A stretch of DNA of 64,000 nucleotides from DAHUYF01 sp035945115 (GTDB lineage Bacteria; Pseudomonadota; Alphaproteobacteria; ATCC43930; CGMCC-115725): assembly GCA_035945115.1 (NCBI GenBank), contig DASZAN010000059.1:1-64000 (forward strand), read 5' to 3'. A model generated the notes under the pieces. The model worked only from the letters and a program-made list of their open reading frames with translations, was not told where the DNA came from and did not search any database. Every line of letters begins with the position of its first letter. The stretch's first letter is position 1. Positions 15,504 to 24,595 of the stretch are shown here, in pieces. Made by a program: the position numbers and the translations under genes.

Positions 15504-17368
15504 GGCGCGCGCTCGCGCTTTGCCGCGTAGCCGCGCGGCGTATAAAGCCGCGGTGGGTCGCCGGCGAGAACGCGCGTCGCGCGGTTGCCGACGAGCACCA
15601 AGGTCAGCATGTCGATGGCGCCGGTATCGAGCGCGCCGAGCGTTGTGACCGAGACGCTTTCGCCGGCGCGGCCGAGATTGCGCGCGAGCGCCACCGGCGT
15701 CTCCGCGGCGCGACGGGCGAGCAGAATCTCGCGCGCGACGACGATCTGGGTGCGGCGGCGCTCGGAGGCAGGATTGTAGAGCGCGACGACGAAATCCCCT
15801 TCTGCCGCGGCGCGCAAGCGTTGCTCGATCACCGGCCACGGCGTCAGCAGGTCGGAGAGCGAAATGGCGCAGAAATCGTGCCCGAGCGGCGCACCGAGCC
15901 GCGCCGCCGCCGCCTGCAGCGCCGAGACGCCGGGAACGACGTGTAGCTCGACCTGCCGCCGCCACGACGGCGCCATCTCGTCGCGATCGAGCAATTCGAA
16001 GACGAGCGCTGCAAGACCATAGATGCCGGCGTCGCCCGAGGAGACGAGCGCCACCTGACGGCCCTCGGCGGCCAGCGCCAACGCGTTCCTTGCCCGCGCC
16101 TCCTCGGCGCCGAGACCGCTCTCATGCCGCGCCTTGCCGGCAATGGCGGCGCCCAGGAGATCGAGATAGAGCCCGTAGCCCACCACGTCGCTTGCCGCCG
16201 CGAGCGCCCGATCCGCCTCGGCGGTGCGCGAGCCGGGATCACCGGGACCGATGCCGATGATCGAGAGCAATCCACGGCCCATGCCGATGCTGGCGGGATC
16301 GAGCGGCGCCGGCGCGCGGGCGATGGCGCAGGTGGCGTGCGCCGATTTACGCTTTGGCGCCACCAACACGCCCGCACGGCCGACGGCCGCCAAGGCCGCG
16401 CCTTCGGCGACGCCATAGCATCCCGTTTCGCGAAAGACCGTGTCCGACGGCGTCGCCAGGCGCGGTGTTTCCGCGAGCAACGCCGCCGCACCGAAGAATC
16501 GCGCGGCAACGCCGAGCCGCGCGGCGAGCGCGTGAATCGCCGGCTCATCCATCTTGAGCTCGAGCGAGACGACCGCCGCGACGGCCCCGGCACTGAGGCG
16601 ATGCGCGGCGAGCGACGCGTCGACGAGATCGACCATCTCTTCCGTCGAGCAGCCGCGCGCGCAGCCGACGCCGAGCGCCAACACCGGCGGATGGAAGACG
16701 AGCGCGGTTTCGCTGTCATCAACGGCGGCGTCGGTAATGCGGATCGTGGCGGCTGCCTCTCCCCGAGCGACGAGGGCCGTCGCGTTTGGTTGCAGCGCCG
16801 CCGCGGCCACGGATGACGCAAGGGGGCGAAGCCACTCGGCGTTGCCGGCCTCGGCGCTAAGCGAGACCGGTTCGCCGGCGAGCAGCGCCGCGGTTACCGC
16901 CTTCGCGCGCGCGGGATTGGCGATGCGCCAGCCGGGGGGAGGCGCGTCGAGCGACATGCTGAAGCGCAGATCGCCCGCCGTAGTGATCGCCGCCGGGACG
17001 GCGAACGCATCGGCGATCGCGCGCGCGATGGCGTTGGCGCCGTGATGGCCGCCGAGCAGCGGCACCACCGCCGAACCGTCCTCCGCTACCGCCACCACCG
17101 GCGGCTCGCGCATCTTGTCGGACAAGAGCGGCGCCACCGCGCGGATGAGAATCCCGCTAGCGCAAAGGCCGATGATCGGCGTGCCCGCGGCGAAGAGGGT
17201 GGCGAGATGCGGCGCCGCGGCGTCGAAGACGACATCGGCATGAGGCACGCGCGCGGCGGGCGCGTGTAGCCGCGCTCGCGGCAACACCGCGCAGATACGC
17301 CGCGCCAGCGGCAGCGCGCTCGGCCCCAAGACGACGACGGCAGCGCCTTCGGGCAGCGCGGGAGTCAT
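15500..17368 (-). CDS. cobJ: CbiG-CobJ fusion: cobalt-precorrin-5A hydrolase / precorrin-3B C17-methylase
   Basis: A 622-residue bifunctional protein. Residues 1 to about 350 are CbiG-like (LCASGILIRAVAPLL, PLLGGHHGANAIARA, GVGCARGCSTEEMVDLVD, FRETGCYGVAEGAAL), which opens the delta-lactone and releases acetaldehyde in the oxygen-independent route. Residues 367-622 are a tetrapyrrole methylase (LLSIIGIGPGDPGSRT, VALVSSGDAGIYGLAALV, VVPGVSALQAAAARLGAPL, VALYNPASERRR) that methylates C17 with ring contraction. CbiG-CobJ fusions are known in alphaproteobacteria. ATGA overlap with cobI and GTGA overlap with cobM show translational coupling on both sides. Confidence 0.94.
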   Translation of the reverse strand: MTPALPEGAAVVVLGPSALPLARRICAVLPRARLHAPAARVPHADVVFDAAAPHLATLFAAGTPIIGLCASGILIRAVAPLLSDKMREPPVVAVAEDGSAVVPLLGGHHGANAIARAIADAFAVPAAITTAGDLRFSMSLDAPPPGWRIANPARAKAVTAALLAGEPVSLSAEAGNAEWLRPLASSVAAAALQPNATALVARGEAAATIRITDAAVDDSETALVFHPPVLALGVGCARGCSTEEMVDLVDASLAAHRLSAGAVAAVVSLELKMDEPAIHALAARLGVAARFFGAAALLAETPRLATPSDTVFRETGCYGVAEGAALAAVGRAGVLVAPKRKSAHATCAIARAPAPLDPASIGMGRGLLSIIGIGPGDPGSRTAEADRALAAASDVVGYGLYLDLLGAAIAGKARHESGLGAEEARARNALALAAEGRQVALVSSGDAGIYGLAALVFELLDRDEMAPSWRRQVELHVVPGVSALQAAAARLGAPLGHDFCAISLSDLLTPWPVIEQRLRAAAEGDFVVALYNPASERRRTQIVVAREILLARRAAETPVALARNLGRAGESVSVTTLGALDTGAIDMLTLVLVGNRATRVLAGDPPRLYTPRGYAAKRERAP

Positions 17369-18060
17369 GAGGCGTGCCGGTGCAGGAGAATCATTGAGAA
17401 ATACGGCACGGCCGCGGGGTCGACCGCGTCGAGCGGCAGCACGCGCTCGCTTGCAAGGCTCGCGCGCTCGACGTAGCGCGCCTCGCCCGCAAGTCCGAGA
17501 CTGTCGAGCAAGGCGCGCAGGCGGGCGAAATGGCGGCCCACCTTGATGAAAGCGACCGTCTCCGCCACCGCCATCCGCCGCAGCAGCTCGTCATCGGCAA
17601 GCAGTGCCGGCAAGACGAGAAGCGCCGCCTCGCGCGCGACCAGCGGCCAGGCGGCGGCCGCGGCGCAGGCGGTGAGCGAGGAGACGCCCGGCACCACCGT
17701 CACCGCGTAGCGCGTGGCAAGCCGGGCAAAGAGGTACATGAACGAGCCGTAGAAGAAGGGATCGCCCTGGCACAGCACGGCGACGTCGTTACCGCGGTCG
17801 AGCGTTGCCGCAATCGCGCCCGCCGCGCCGTCGTAGACCGCCTCGACGGGAAAGCGCTCGGCGTCCATGGGCACGCGGATGGCGATCTCGCGCTGGCCCG
17901 GCGAAAGCCAGCGGGCGACGATCGCGCGGGCAAAGCTGGCGCCGTCCGCGGGCGCGGGATAAGCGACGACGGCGGCGGCGCGCAGGAGGCGCAGCGCCTT
18001 CAGCGTGATGAGCTCGGGATCGCCGGGACCGACACCAAGGCCGTAGACACGCCCGGTCAT
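17365..18060 (-). CDS. cobI: Precorrin-2 C20-methyltransferase
   Basis: A 231-residue CobI/CbiL that converts (cobalt-)precorrin-2 to precorrin-3A with SAM. Signatures: VYGLGVGPGDPELITLKAL at the start, VLCQGDPFFYGSFMYLFARL in the middle, VVPGVSSLTACAAAA, and VAFIKVGRHFARLRALL. Its start overlaps the stop of the glycosyltransferase gene (ATGA), and its stop overlaps the cobJ start in the same way. Confidence 0.95.
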   Translation of the reverse strand: MTGRVYGLGVGPGDPELITLKALRLLRAAAVVAYPAPADGASFARAIVARWLSPGQREIAIRVPMDAERFPVEAVYDGAAGAIAATLDRGNDVAVLCQGDPFFYGSFMYLFARLATRYAVTVVPGVSSLTACAAAAAWPLVAREAALLVLPALLADDELLRRMAVAETVAFIKVGRHFARLRALLDSLGLAGEARYVERASLASERVLPLDAVDPAAVPYFSMILLHRHAS

Positions 18061-19712
18061 CCTGGCGCGCCCTGATAGAGCGACAGCACCATCCGCTTGC
18101 CATGGGCGGTGTCGATGCCGGCGACATGATCGACGAGCCGTGCCTCCCAGCCGCGCGTGGCGAGCGCGCGGCGAAACGCGGCATCGTCACGGTCGCTCAC
18201 CAAGGCCGCTGCTCCTGGCGTCGTCGTGAGATAGCTCGCTGCCGCCTCGGGCGGGAGGTTTCGTGTCCGTGTCCCCAGCATGAAGACGAGGCTGGGCTCG
18301 GCGTAGCCCACCACCGCGACAGGGGCCGCCGCCGGCGGTTGAAGCCGCGCCACCAGGCCCGCCGCGCCGCGGCTCAGCCACAGCGGATCGAGACTGGGCA
18401 CCACAAGCCCGAACGCTGGCGCGAAGACGAGCAGCGCCAGGAGCGCAAGCCGCGCGGCGAGTCCCGCCCCCGGATGTCGCCACGCCGCCCAGGCGAGGCG
18501 CGTGCCGAACACCAGCAACACCGCCGCAGCAACGATCCCGGCGCCACCCGCGAGCCGCCCGAAGCTCAGCGGCAGGATGGCAAGGGCCGCCGCCAGCGCC
18601 ACCGCGACGATGAGCCAAATCGCCAACATCAGCGCGTGCACCGCGCGCCAGCGCCCCACGATGGCGCCGCCGATCGCGAGTAGCGCGCGTCCCGCCAACA
18701 GCGCGAGGGCCGGATAAAGCGGGAGCACATAATTCGGCAGCTTGGTCGGAATGAGCTCGAGCGCGATCCAGAACGGGACGATCCAGGCGATGAGAAACCG
18801 CTCCGCCGGCATGCGCCGCTCGCGCCAGGTCCACAGCAGCGTCGGCGCGAGCAGCAGCGAGCCCGGCCAGAACGTCGCGAACGACAACAGCAGATAGCTG
18901 CCGGGCGGCGCGCCATGCGCCTCTTGCGCGCCCAGAAGCTTGCCGAAGAAATCATGGCTCACCGATTCCGTGAAGAAGGCGCCGTCGGTGGCGACGGCAA
19001 TGGCGATGAACCACGGTGCGGCGATGAGCAGCATCAGCGGCACGCCCCACTGTGCGCGCACGCCGGAAAGCCAGCGCGCCTCGCGGTCGGCAAGCGATAG
19101 CGCGGCCGCGGTGAAGAGGCTGACGAGCGGCGTGACCGGGCCCTTGACGAGGATGCCGAGCGCCTGCGCGACCCAGAAAAGCGCGGCGGTTGCCGGCGAC
19201 GCAGAGACGCCGCCGCGCCGCCGCTCGATGTAGATCCGGCCGAGCGACCCTTGGGCCGCCACCACCGTGGCAAGCAGCACCGCGTCGGTCTTGGCGAGAT
19301 GCGCTTCGGTGACGACGCCGAAGGATGCGGCAAGGAGCGCCGCGCCGAGGAGTGCCGGCGTCGCTCCCACGAGAGCGCGGCCGAGCGCGAAGGTGAGCAG
19401 CACCGCGGCGATGGCGCCCACCAGCGACGGCAGGCGGTAGGGCCAGATCGCGGTGCTCGCGGCATCGCTCACCAATGCGACGGAAGCCGCTTGCAGCCAA
19501 TAGACGCCGACCGGCTTCTTGTTGCGCGCCTCGTCCTGAAAGCGGATGCGGAGGTAATCGCCGCTCTCGAGCATTTGCCGGCTCGCTTGCGCAAAGCGCG
19601 CCTCGTCGCGATCAGTCACCGGCAAGGCGGCGATGCCGGGAAGGTAAAGCGCCAGCGTCAACAGCAGGAGCAGAGCATAGGGGCGCCAGCCTTCGCTCCA
19701 GCGCTCGATCAC
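18057..19712 (-). CDS. PMT/ArnT-like GT39 glycosyltransferase inside the cob operon
   Basis: A 551-residue polytopic membrane glycosyltransferase. It starts with a GTG overlapping the cobL stop (GTGA). An N-terminal TM helix is followed by the periplasmic acidic motif (TDRDEARFAQASRQMLESGD) typical of ArnT/PMT enzymes using polyprenyl-phosphate sugars. Then come about ten further hydrophobic segments, and a C-terminal periplasmic domain of about 120 residues. The likely role is transfer of a sugar to lipid A, a glycan or a protein at the outer face of the inner membrane. It overlaps cobI by an ATGA, so it is fully embedded in the cobalamin operon, for which it has no known role. The family call is solid; the substrate is unknown. 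Confidence 0.9.
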   Translation of the reverse strand: MIERWSEGWRPYALLLLLTLALYLPGIAALPVTDRDEARFAQASRQMLESGDYLRIRFQDEARNKKPVGVYWLQAASVALVSDAASTAIWPYRLPSLVGAIAAVLLTFALGRALVGATPALLGAALLAASFGVVTEAHLAKTDAVLLATVVAAQGSLGRIYIERRRGGVSASPATAALFWVAQALGILVKGPVTPLVSLFTAAALSLADREARWLSGVRAQWGVPLMLLIAAPWFIAIAVATDGAFFTESVSHDFFGKLLGAQEAHGAPPGSYLLLSFATFWPGSLLLAPTLLWTWRERRMPAERFLIAWIVPFWIALELIPTKLPNYVLPLYPALALLAGRALLAIGGAIVGRWRAVHALMLAIWLIVAVALAAALAILPLSFGRLAGGAGIVAAAVLLVFGTRLAWAAWRHPGAGLAARLALLALLVFAPAFGLVVPSLDPLWLSRGAAGLVARLQPPAAAPVAVVGYAEPSLVFMLGTRTRNLPPEAAASYLTTTPGAAALVSDRDDAAFRRALATRGWEARLVDHVAGIDTAHGKRMVLSLYQGAPG

Positions 19713-20929
19713 GAGGCCGCGTCCTTCCCTTTCGCCGCCGCGAGCTGCGTCACCGTCATGAGCGGCCGCCAGCCTTGGTAGCTCCCGACCGGCTCCGCTT
19801 GCGCGACGGAAAGTCGCGATAGCTGCCCGCCCTCGCGGCCTTGCCAGCGCGCGAGCTGGACTTCGCCTTCGACCGTCACCGCGTTGGCGACGAGCCGCCC
19901 GCCCGGCTTCAGCGCACGCCAGAGCGCCTCGAAGAGCGCGTTGTCGCTGACGCCGCCGCCCAGGAAGATTGCATCGGGCGGCGGCAGATCGCGCAGCGCC
20001 GCAGGCGCGCTGCCATGGACGATGCGAAGCTCCGGCACGCCGAGCTTGGCGGCGTTGCGCGCGATCATCGCGGTGCGCATGGCATCGCGCTCGACGGCGA
20101 TCGCGGCCATGCCGTGCTCGGCGCGTAGCCATTCGATGGCGATCGAGCCGCAGCCCGCGCCGATGTCCCAGAGGAGCTCGCCCGGCAACGGCGCGAGTGC
20201 GGCCAACGTCGCCGCGCGCACGGCGCGTTTCGTGATCTGGCCATCGTTCTCGAAGGCATCCTCGGGCAAGCCGGCCAGGCGCGAGCGGGGTCGCGCGCGC
20301 GGGCCGCTCCGGCATTCGATGGCGATGGTGTTGAGCGCGGCGATGCGGCCGAGCGGCCAAGCCTCGGCGCTGCCGTCGACGCGCCGCTCGCGCGCCCCAC
20401 CCATATGGGCGAAGACGGTGATGGTACTCGCGCCCCAGCCTTCGCTCCGCAGCAGCTCCGCCACTTGCACCGGCGTGTCGCCGTCGGTGCTGAGCGCGAT
20501 GATCCGCGCGTCCGGTGCAAGATGAAGGCGGAGCTTGTCGACCGGCCGCGCATGAAGGCTCACGCAGACGCATTCCTCGAGCGGCCAGAGAAGACGCGCG
20601 GCGGCGAGGCTGAAGGCGCTCGCCTGCGGCAGCACGATCATCTCTGCCGGTTTCAGGTGACGCGCGAGCAGCGCCGCCACGCCGTAATGGAGAGGATCGC
20701 CGCTCGCCAAGACCACGACGGGCCGGCCGCGATGCTCGAGGATGTGCGCCAGGGTCTCCGACAATGGCTGCTTCCAGGGGAGGCTCAGCGCCTTGGGCGC
20801 CGTCACCAGCGCCAGATGACGCTCGCCGCCGACCAGCACCTCCGCGGCGTCGATGAGCGCGCGGGCGGCGGCGCCGAGGCCGTCCATGCCACCCTCGCCG
20901 AGGCCGACCACCGCGAGCCACGCGCTCAT
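19709..20929 (-). CDS. cobL: Precorrin-6B C5,15-methyltransferase (decarboxylating)
   Basis: A 406-residue two-domain protein. The N-terminal CbiE-type methylase (WLAVVGLGEGGMDGLGAAAR, VVVLASGDPLHYGVAALL) is about 1-200. The C-terminal CbiT-type class I methyltransferase (LLWDIGAGCGSIAIEWLRAE, AIFLGGGVSDNALFEALW) is about 215-406. It methylates C5 and C15 and decarboxylates the C12 acetate. It starts with an ATG overlapping the cobH TGA (ATGA) and overlaps the glycosyltransferase at its end. Confidence 0.95.
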   Translation of the reverse strand: MSAWLAVVGLGEGGMDGLGAAARALIDAAEVLVGGERHLALVTAPKALSLPWKQPLSETLAHILEHRGRPVVVLASGDPLHYGVAALLARHLKPAEMIVLPQASAFSLAAARLLWPLEECVCVSLHARPVDKLRLHLAPDARIIALSTDGDTPVQVAELLRSEGWGASTITVFAHMGGARERRVDGSAEAWPLGRIAALNTIAIECRSGPRARPRSRLAGLPEDAFENDGQITKRAVRAATLAALAPLPGELLWDIGAGCGSIAIEWLRAEHGMAAIAVERDAMRTAMIARNAAKLGVPELRIVHGSAPAALRDLPPPDAIFLGGGVSDNALFEALWRALKPGGRLVANAVTVEGEVQLARWQGREGGQLSRLSVAQAEPVGSYQGWRPLMTVTQLAAAKGKDAAS

Positions 20930-22560
20930 GCCGCGAGTTCCGCGCGGGCGAGCGCATTCACCGCCGCCGCCGCAAGCGCGCTGCCGCCGCGGCGGCCGCC
21001 GAGCGCGATGAAGGCAAGGCCCAGGCGATTGGCGGCGAGCGCGGCTTTCGCTTCGGCGGCGCCGACGAATCCCACGGGAAATCCCAACACCAGAGCGGGC
21101 CGCGGCGCGCCGGCGGCGATCATCTCCAAGAGGTGAAAGAGGGCCGTCGGCGCATTGCCGATCGCCACCACGCTTCCCTCCAGCAACGGCCGCCACAGCT
21201 CCAGAGCTGCCGCCGAGCGCGTCGTGCCGAGACGACGCGCAATGCCGGGCACACGCCGATCGGCGAGGGTGCAGCGCACCTCGTTCTTCGCCGGCAAATG
21301 TCGCGCGATGACGCCGGCCGCCACCATTTCCGCATCGACGAGCACCGGCGCGCCCGCTTGGAGTGCCGCGTGGCCAAGCTCGAGCGCGCCTTCCGACCAG
21401 ACGAGATCATTCGCGATCGACGGCTCGGCGGCAGCATGAACAAGCCGGCGCACGAGCGCGCGCAGCTCGGGCGGAAAGCGCGAAAGATCGACGCTTTGCT
21501 CGATGCGCTTCTCCGACTCGCGATAAATCGCCTCGGGATCGCGGAGATATGTGAATCCGCTCGGCGCAATCTCTATTAGCCCCTCTCCACCCGCTCTTGC
21601 GGGGGGAGAGGGGTCATCTATTTTGCGATCGCGCGAGGAGCTCGACTGCCTGGCCGTGCTGCCTTTGCCAACGACGCCCAAAATCCAGCTTTCCTCGCGT
21701 TCAATGGCGCGTCGCTGCACCGCGTCGAGCGTGGGATCGCCAGCGAAATGAGCCCCGAGCGCGCCCGTAGCGTCAAGCTTCGTGAAATGCTCGGCCATGG
21801 CGCGCACTTGACATTCGTCGCGGGTTTCATCGGCTTGCGGATGTACCTTGACCAGAGACGGATAAATCTCGGCCAGCACGATTCGCCCCTCCGTGTCAGC
21901 GCGCGAAAGCGTGCGCAGACCGGTTTCAAACGGCCACACCGTTGTCTCGGAAGCGAAATCAGCGTGATGACGCAACCAGTGTAAGACGGGGATTCCGGTC
22001 AGGGATTGACTACCGACCGCGCCAGCATACGCAAGCTTCCAAACGGGTTGCGGTCCACTGATCCATGCGTCGGCAATGCGTCGTTCTGGCAATCCAAGCG
22101 CCTCATGGCGCCGGTGATGATGCGGTCTGAGATACGGCCAGAGCTCGCTGGCGGGACATCCCCAGAACGGTCCGTGGCCACCGGAAATGAGCTGATTGAA
22201 GTGCGATGCGACCTCGAATCGATTGTTCTTGTTGTCGGGTGCGTCATGGATTTCCGCCGCGAGCAAATCCCAGGTGGCCCGCCAGGGCTCTCCAGCGAGC
22301 GCCAATCGCTCGGCAAAACCGCTCGGATATCCAAAGGCAAAATCGAACCCGGCAAGAACGGCACGACCGCCGGCGCGCTCGGCCGCGAAGAACGTGCGCA
22401 AGCGCTCGCGCGCTTGATGGCGGGTCGGAACATTCTCGACAGCGAGGACGCCCTCGCTACGCCCGTAACAGATCCAGAGGCTGTCCTTGCCGCGCGCCGG
22501 CTTGCCGGCGGCGCTCCAATCCACCATGACGTAGCTATCGAAAAGCGGCGCGGTGCGCAC
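20926..22560 (-). CDS. cobH: Precorrin-8X methylmutase with unusual N-terminal domain fusion
   Basis: Starting at the GTG at 22560, one base after the cbiX stop, the protein has 544 residues; ordinary CobH/CbiC has about 210. Residues 336-544 are the methylmutase that moves the C11 methyl group to C12 to form hydrogenobyrinic acid. The catalytic His is in VRRLVHAAAEP (about residue 375), with GNAPTALFHLLEMI and GFPVGFVGAAEAK downstream. Residues about 1-310 form an extra domain (MVDWSAAGKPARGKDSLW, AGFDFAFGYPSG, VLAEIYPSLVKVHP) resembling DUF429-type RNase H-fold proteins; its function is unknown. The joining linker (about 311-335) is translated from a palindromic repeat. The domain split is seen directly; the RNase H-like fold is inferred. 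Confidence 0.88.
   Translation of the reverse strand: MRTAPLFDSYVMVDWSAAGKPARGKDSLWICYGRSEGVLAVENVPTRHQARERLRTFFAAERAGGRAVLAGFDFAFGYPSGFAERLALAGEPWRATWDLLAAEIHDAPDNKNNRFEVASHFNQLISGGHGPFWGCPASELWPYLRPHHHRRHEALGLPERRIADAWISGPQPVWKLAYAGAVGSQSLTGIPVLHWLRHHADFASETTVWPFETGLRTLSRADTEGRIVLAEIYPSLVKVHPQADETRDECQVRAMAEHFTKLDATGALGAHFAGDPTLDAVQRRAIEREESWILGVVGKGSTARQSSSSRDRKIDDPSPPARAGGEGLIEIAPSGFTYLRDPEAIYRESEKRIEQSVDLSRFPPELRALVRRLVHAAAEPSIANDLVWSEGALELGHAALQAGAPVLVDAEMVAAGVIARHLPAKNEVRCTLADRRVPGIARRLGTTRSAAALELWRPLLEGSVVAIGNAPTALFHLLEMIAAGAPRPALVLGFPVGFVGAAEAKAALAANRLGLAFIALGGRRGGSALAAAAVNALARAELAA
21580..21613. repeat. Palindromic repeat translated within the cobH fusion linker
   Basis: Left arm cccctctccacccgc and right arm gcggggggagagggg pair with one mismatch around a tctt loop. 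On the minus strand it encodes PSPPARAGGEGL between the two cobH domains. Such ccctctcc/ggagaggg palindromes are normally intergenic repeats; a related copy lies at 26092-26121. It resembles protein-coding palindromic elements such as those of Rickettsia. Confidence 0.8.
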
Positions 22561-22561
22561 G

Positions 22562-23527
22562 TCAATCGGCTCCGTGGCAATGGCCGTCCGCGTGATGGTG
22601 ATGGTCATGCTCGTGCGGATGGTGGTGCCCGTGCCCGTCCGGCACGTGCCCGCCATCGACGCCGATGCCGCGCACGTGATGGTGATGCGCCGCTTGCGGC
22701 GCCCCCGCCGCCGCCTCGTAGCCGATCACTTGCGCGCGATATTTGCAGAGACGGCAATTCATCCCGGGCTCGCCGTCGACGGTCTCGCCGACGCGATCGG
22801 CAAAGCAATCGAGCACGAGCGGATGATCGTTTAGGTAAGGCGCTTTCAGGATCTCCACCTCGGGATGGGCGGCATGCACGTGGTCGGCGGCGTCGTAGAT
22901 GCGCTTCACCAGGACGCCGGTGAAGAGAAAATAGGGGAAGACGATGATGCGGCGGAAGCCGAGCCGGAGGGAGCGCAGAAGCGCCGGTTCAACGAGCGGA
23001 TGCGCGACGCCGCTGAACGCCGCTTCCGCCCAGCCGAACCCCATCCCCTCGGAGAGCATGCGCGCGAGCTTGGCGATATTGGAATTGGCGTCGGGATCGT
23101 TGGTGCCGCGCCCCACCACCAGCAACAGGCTGTCGCTGCGCGGCACCGCTTGAGCCCCCTGCGCCTCTGCCTCGGCGATGCGGTCGGCGGCGGCGCGCAA
23201 GAGCTTCGGCTCGATCGCCAGCTCGCGGCCGAAGCGCAGCTCGAGAGCGGGATTCTCCGCAGCGAAACTGTTGATCTCCCAAGGAAGATCGTTCTTCACG
23301 TGGCTTGCGGCAAAGAGCATGCCCGGCACCGCCAGAATGCGCTTCGCCCCGCGCGCGCGCAGCCCCTCGAGACCGTCGCGGATGGTGGGGCGGGCGAATT
23401 CGAGATATCCCGTCGCGACATCGACGCCGGCAAGGCGCGCCCTCACCCCCGCGGCGAGGCGCTCGAACTCGAGGATGGCCGCCGCGTCTCGGCTGCCATG
23501 GCCGCATACCATCACCGCTGTGTCCAT
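22562..23527 (-). CDS. cbiX: Sirohydrochlorin cobaltochelatase with His-rich tail
   Basis: A 321-residue CbiX/SirB-type chelatase that inserts cobalt into sirohydrochlorin, the first committed step of the oxygen-independent route. It starts with an ATG at 23527 after aggcaggagc. Two related halves are present: MVCGHGSRDAAAILEFERL (catalytic His) with GYLEFARPTIRDGL, then VVGRGTNDPDANSNIAKLAR and IIVFPYFLFTGVLVKRI. After a CRLC pair the last 45 residues are extremely His-rich (about 17 His, including HGHHHPHEHDHHHH), a probable cobalt store. It is the first gene of the minus-strand cob operon, divergent from cbiB. Confidence 0.93.
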   Translation of the reverse strand: MDTAVMVCGHGSRDAAAILEFERLAAGVRARLAGVDVATGYLEFARPTIRDGLEGLRARGAKRILAVPGMLFAASHVKNDLPWEINSFAAENPALELRFGRELAIEPKLLRAAADRIAEAEAQGAQAVPRSDSLLLVVGRGTNDPDANSNIAKLARMLSEGMGFGWAEAAFSGVAHPLVEPALLRSLRLGFRRIIVFPYFLFTGVLVKRIYDAADHVHAAHPEVEILKAPYLNDHPLVLDCFADRVGETVDGEPGMNCRLCKYRAQVIGYEAAAGAPQAAHHHHVRGIGVDGGHVPDGHGHHHPHEHDHHHHADGHCHGAD

Positions 23528-23589
23528 TTTTGCTCCTGCCTCTTGTCGCAATTGACGGGATTGCGCGTTGCTGCCAATGCTCGGCGGCG

Positions 23590-24588
23590 ATGCTCCTCCC
23601 CGTGCCCACCGGCCTCGATCCCCTGCTGATCCTGCTCGCCGCGCTGGCCCTCGACATGGTCGTGGGCGACCTGCCGCTGCTCTTCCGCTTCGTGCCGCAT
23701 CCCGTCGAGCTGGTGGGGCGCGTGGTCGGTTGGTTCGATCGGCGCCTCAACCGCGAGCGGCGCGACGAGCGGACGCGCCGCGTGCGCGGCGTGCTCACCG
23801 TCGTCGTGCTGTCGACGGGTGCCGCCGCCGCCGGTTTCGCGCTCACCTTCCTGCTTCATGCGCTCCGCTACGGTTGGCTCGCCGAGATCGTGCTGGTCGC
23901 GGTGCTGCTGGCGCAGCGGAGCCTTTTCGAATACGTGGCGCGCGTTGCCGACGCGTTGCTGCGCAACGGGCTGACGGATGGGCGCGAAGCAGTGGCGCAT
24001 ATCGTCGGGCGCGACATCCACAGCCTCGACGAGCACGGCGTGGCGCGCGCCGCCATCGAATCGCTCGCGGAGAATTTCAGCGATGCGGTCGTGGCGCCGG
24101 CGTTCTGGTACGCGCTCTTCGGCTTGCCGGGCCTCTTCGTCTATAAGACCGTCAACACGCTCGACAGCATGATCGGTCACCGCACGCCGCGTTATCTGCA
24201 GTTCGGTTGGGCGGCGGCGCGGCTCGATGATCTCTTGAACCTGGTGCCGGCGCGGCTGAGCGGCGTCCTCCTCACCGCCGCGGCGCTCGTCGCACCGCAA
24301 GCGCGCGTGGCGCCGGCTTTCCGCACCATGCTGCGCGATGCCGGCAAGCATCGCTCGCCCAATGCCGGCTGGCCCGAAGCGGCGACGGCCGGCGCGCTCG
24401 ATCTCGCGCTCGCCGGTCCCCGCCGCTATCACGGTGAGATCGTCGATGATCCCTGGCTCGGCGACGGCCGGGCGCGCGCCACGGCGGCCGATATCGGTCG
24501 CGCGCTCCGCCTTTACATGATCGCCTGCATTCTCCAGGCGACGCTGGTGCTCGCCGTCTATTTCGCGGTCGACGGGCCGAGCCTTTGA
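23590..24588 (+). CDS. cbiB: Adenosylcobinamide-phosphate synthase
   Basis: A 332-residue inner-membrane protein (CbiB; CobD in Pseudomonas nomenclature) that attaches the aminopropanol arm to adenosylcobyric acid. The start ATG at 23590 gives MLLPVPTGLDPLLILLAALA. Hallmarks are LDMVVGDLP, FVPHPVELVGRVVGWF, GRDIHSLDEHGVARAAIES, LAENFSDAVVAPAFWYALFG and KTVNTLDSMIGHR. There are about five TM segments. It is monocistronic, divergent from cbiX (62-base gap) and convergent with cobQ (seven bases between ends). Confidence 0.94.
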   Translation: MLLPVPTGLDPLLILLAALALDMVVGDLPLLFRFVPHPVELVGRVVGWFDRRLNRERRDERTRRVRGVLTVVVLSTGAAAAGFALTFLLHALRYGWLAEIVLVAVLLAQRSLFEYVARVADALLRNGLTDGREAVAHIVGRDIHSLDEHGVARAAIESLAENFSDAVVAPAFWYALFGLPGLFVYKTVNTLDSMIGHRTPRYLQFGWAAARLDDLLNLVPARLSGVLLTAAALVAPQARVAPAFRTMLRDAGKHRSPNAGWPEAATAGALDLALAGPRRYHGEIVDDPWLGDGRARATAADIGRALRLYMIACILQATLVLAVYFAVDGPSL

Positions 24589-24595
24589 GCACGCG

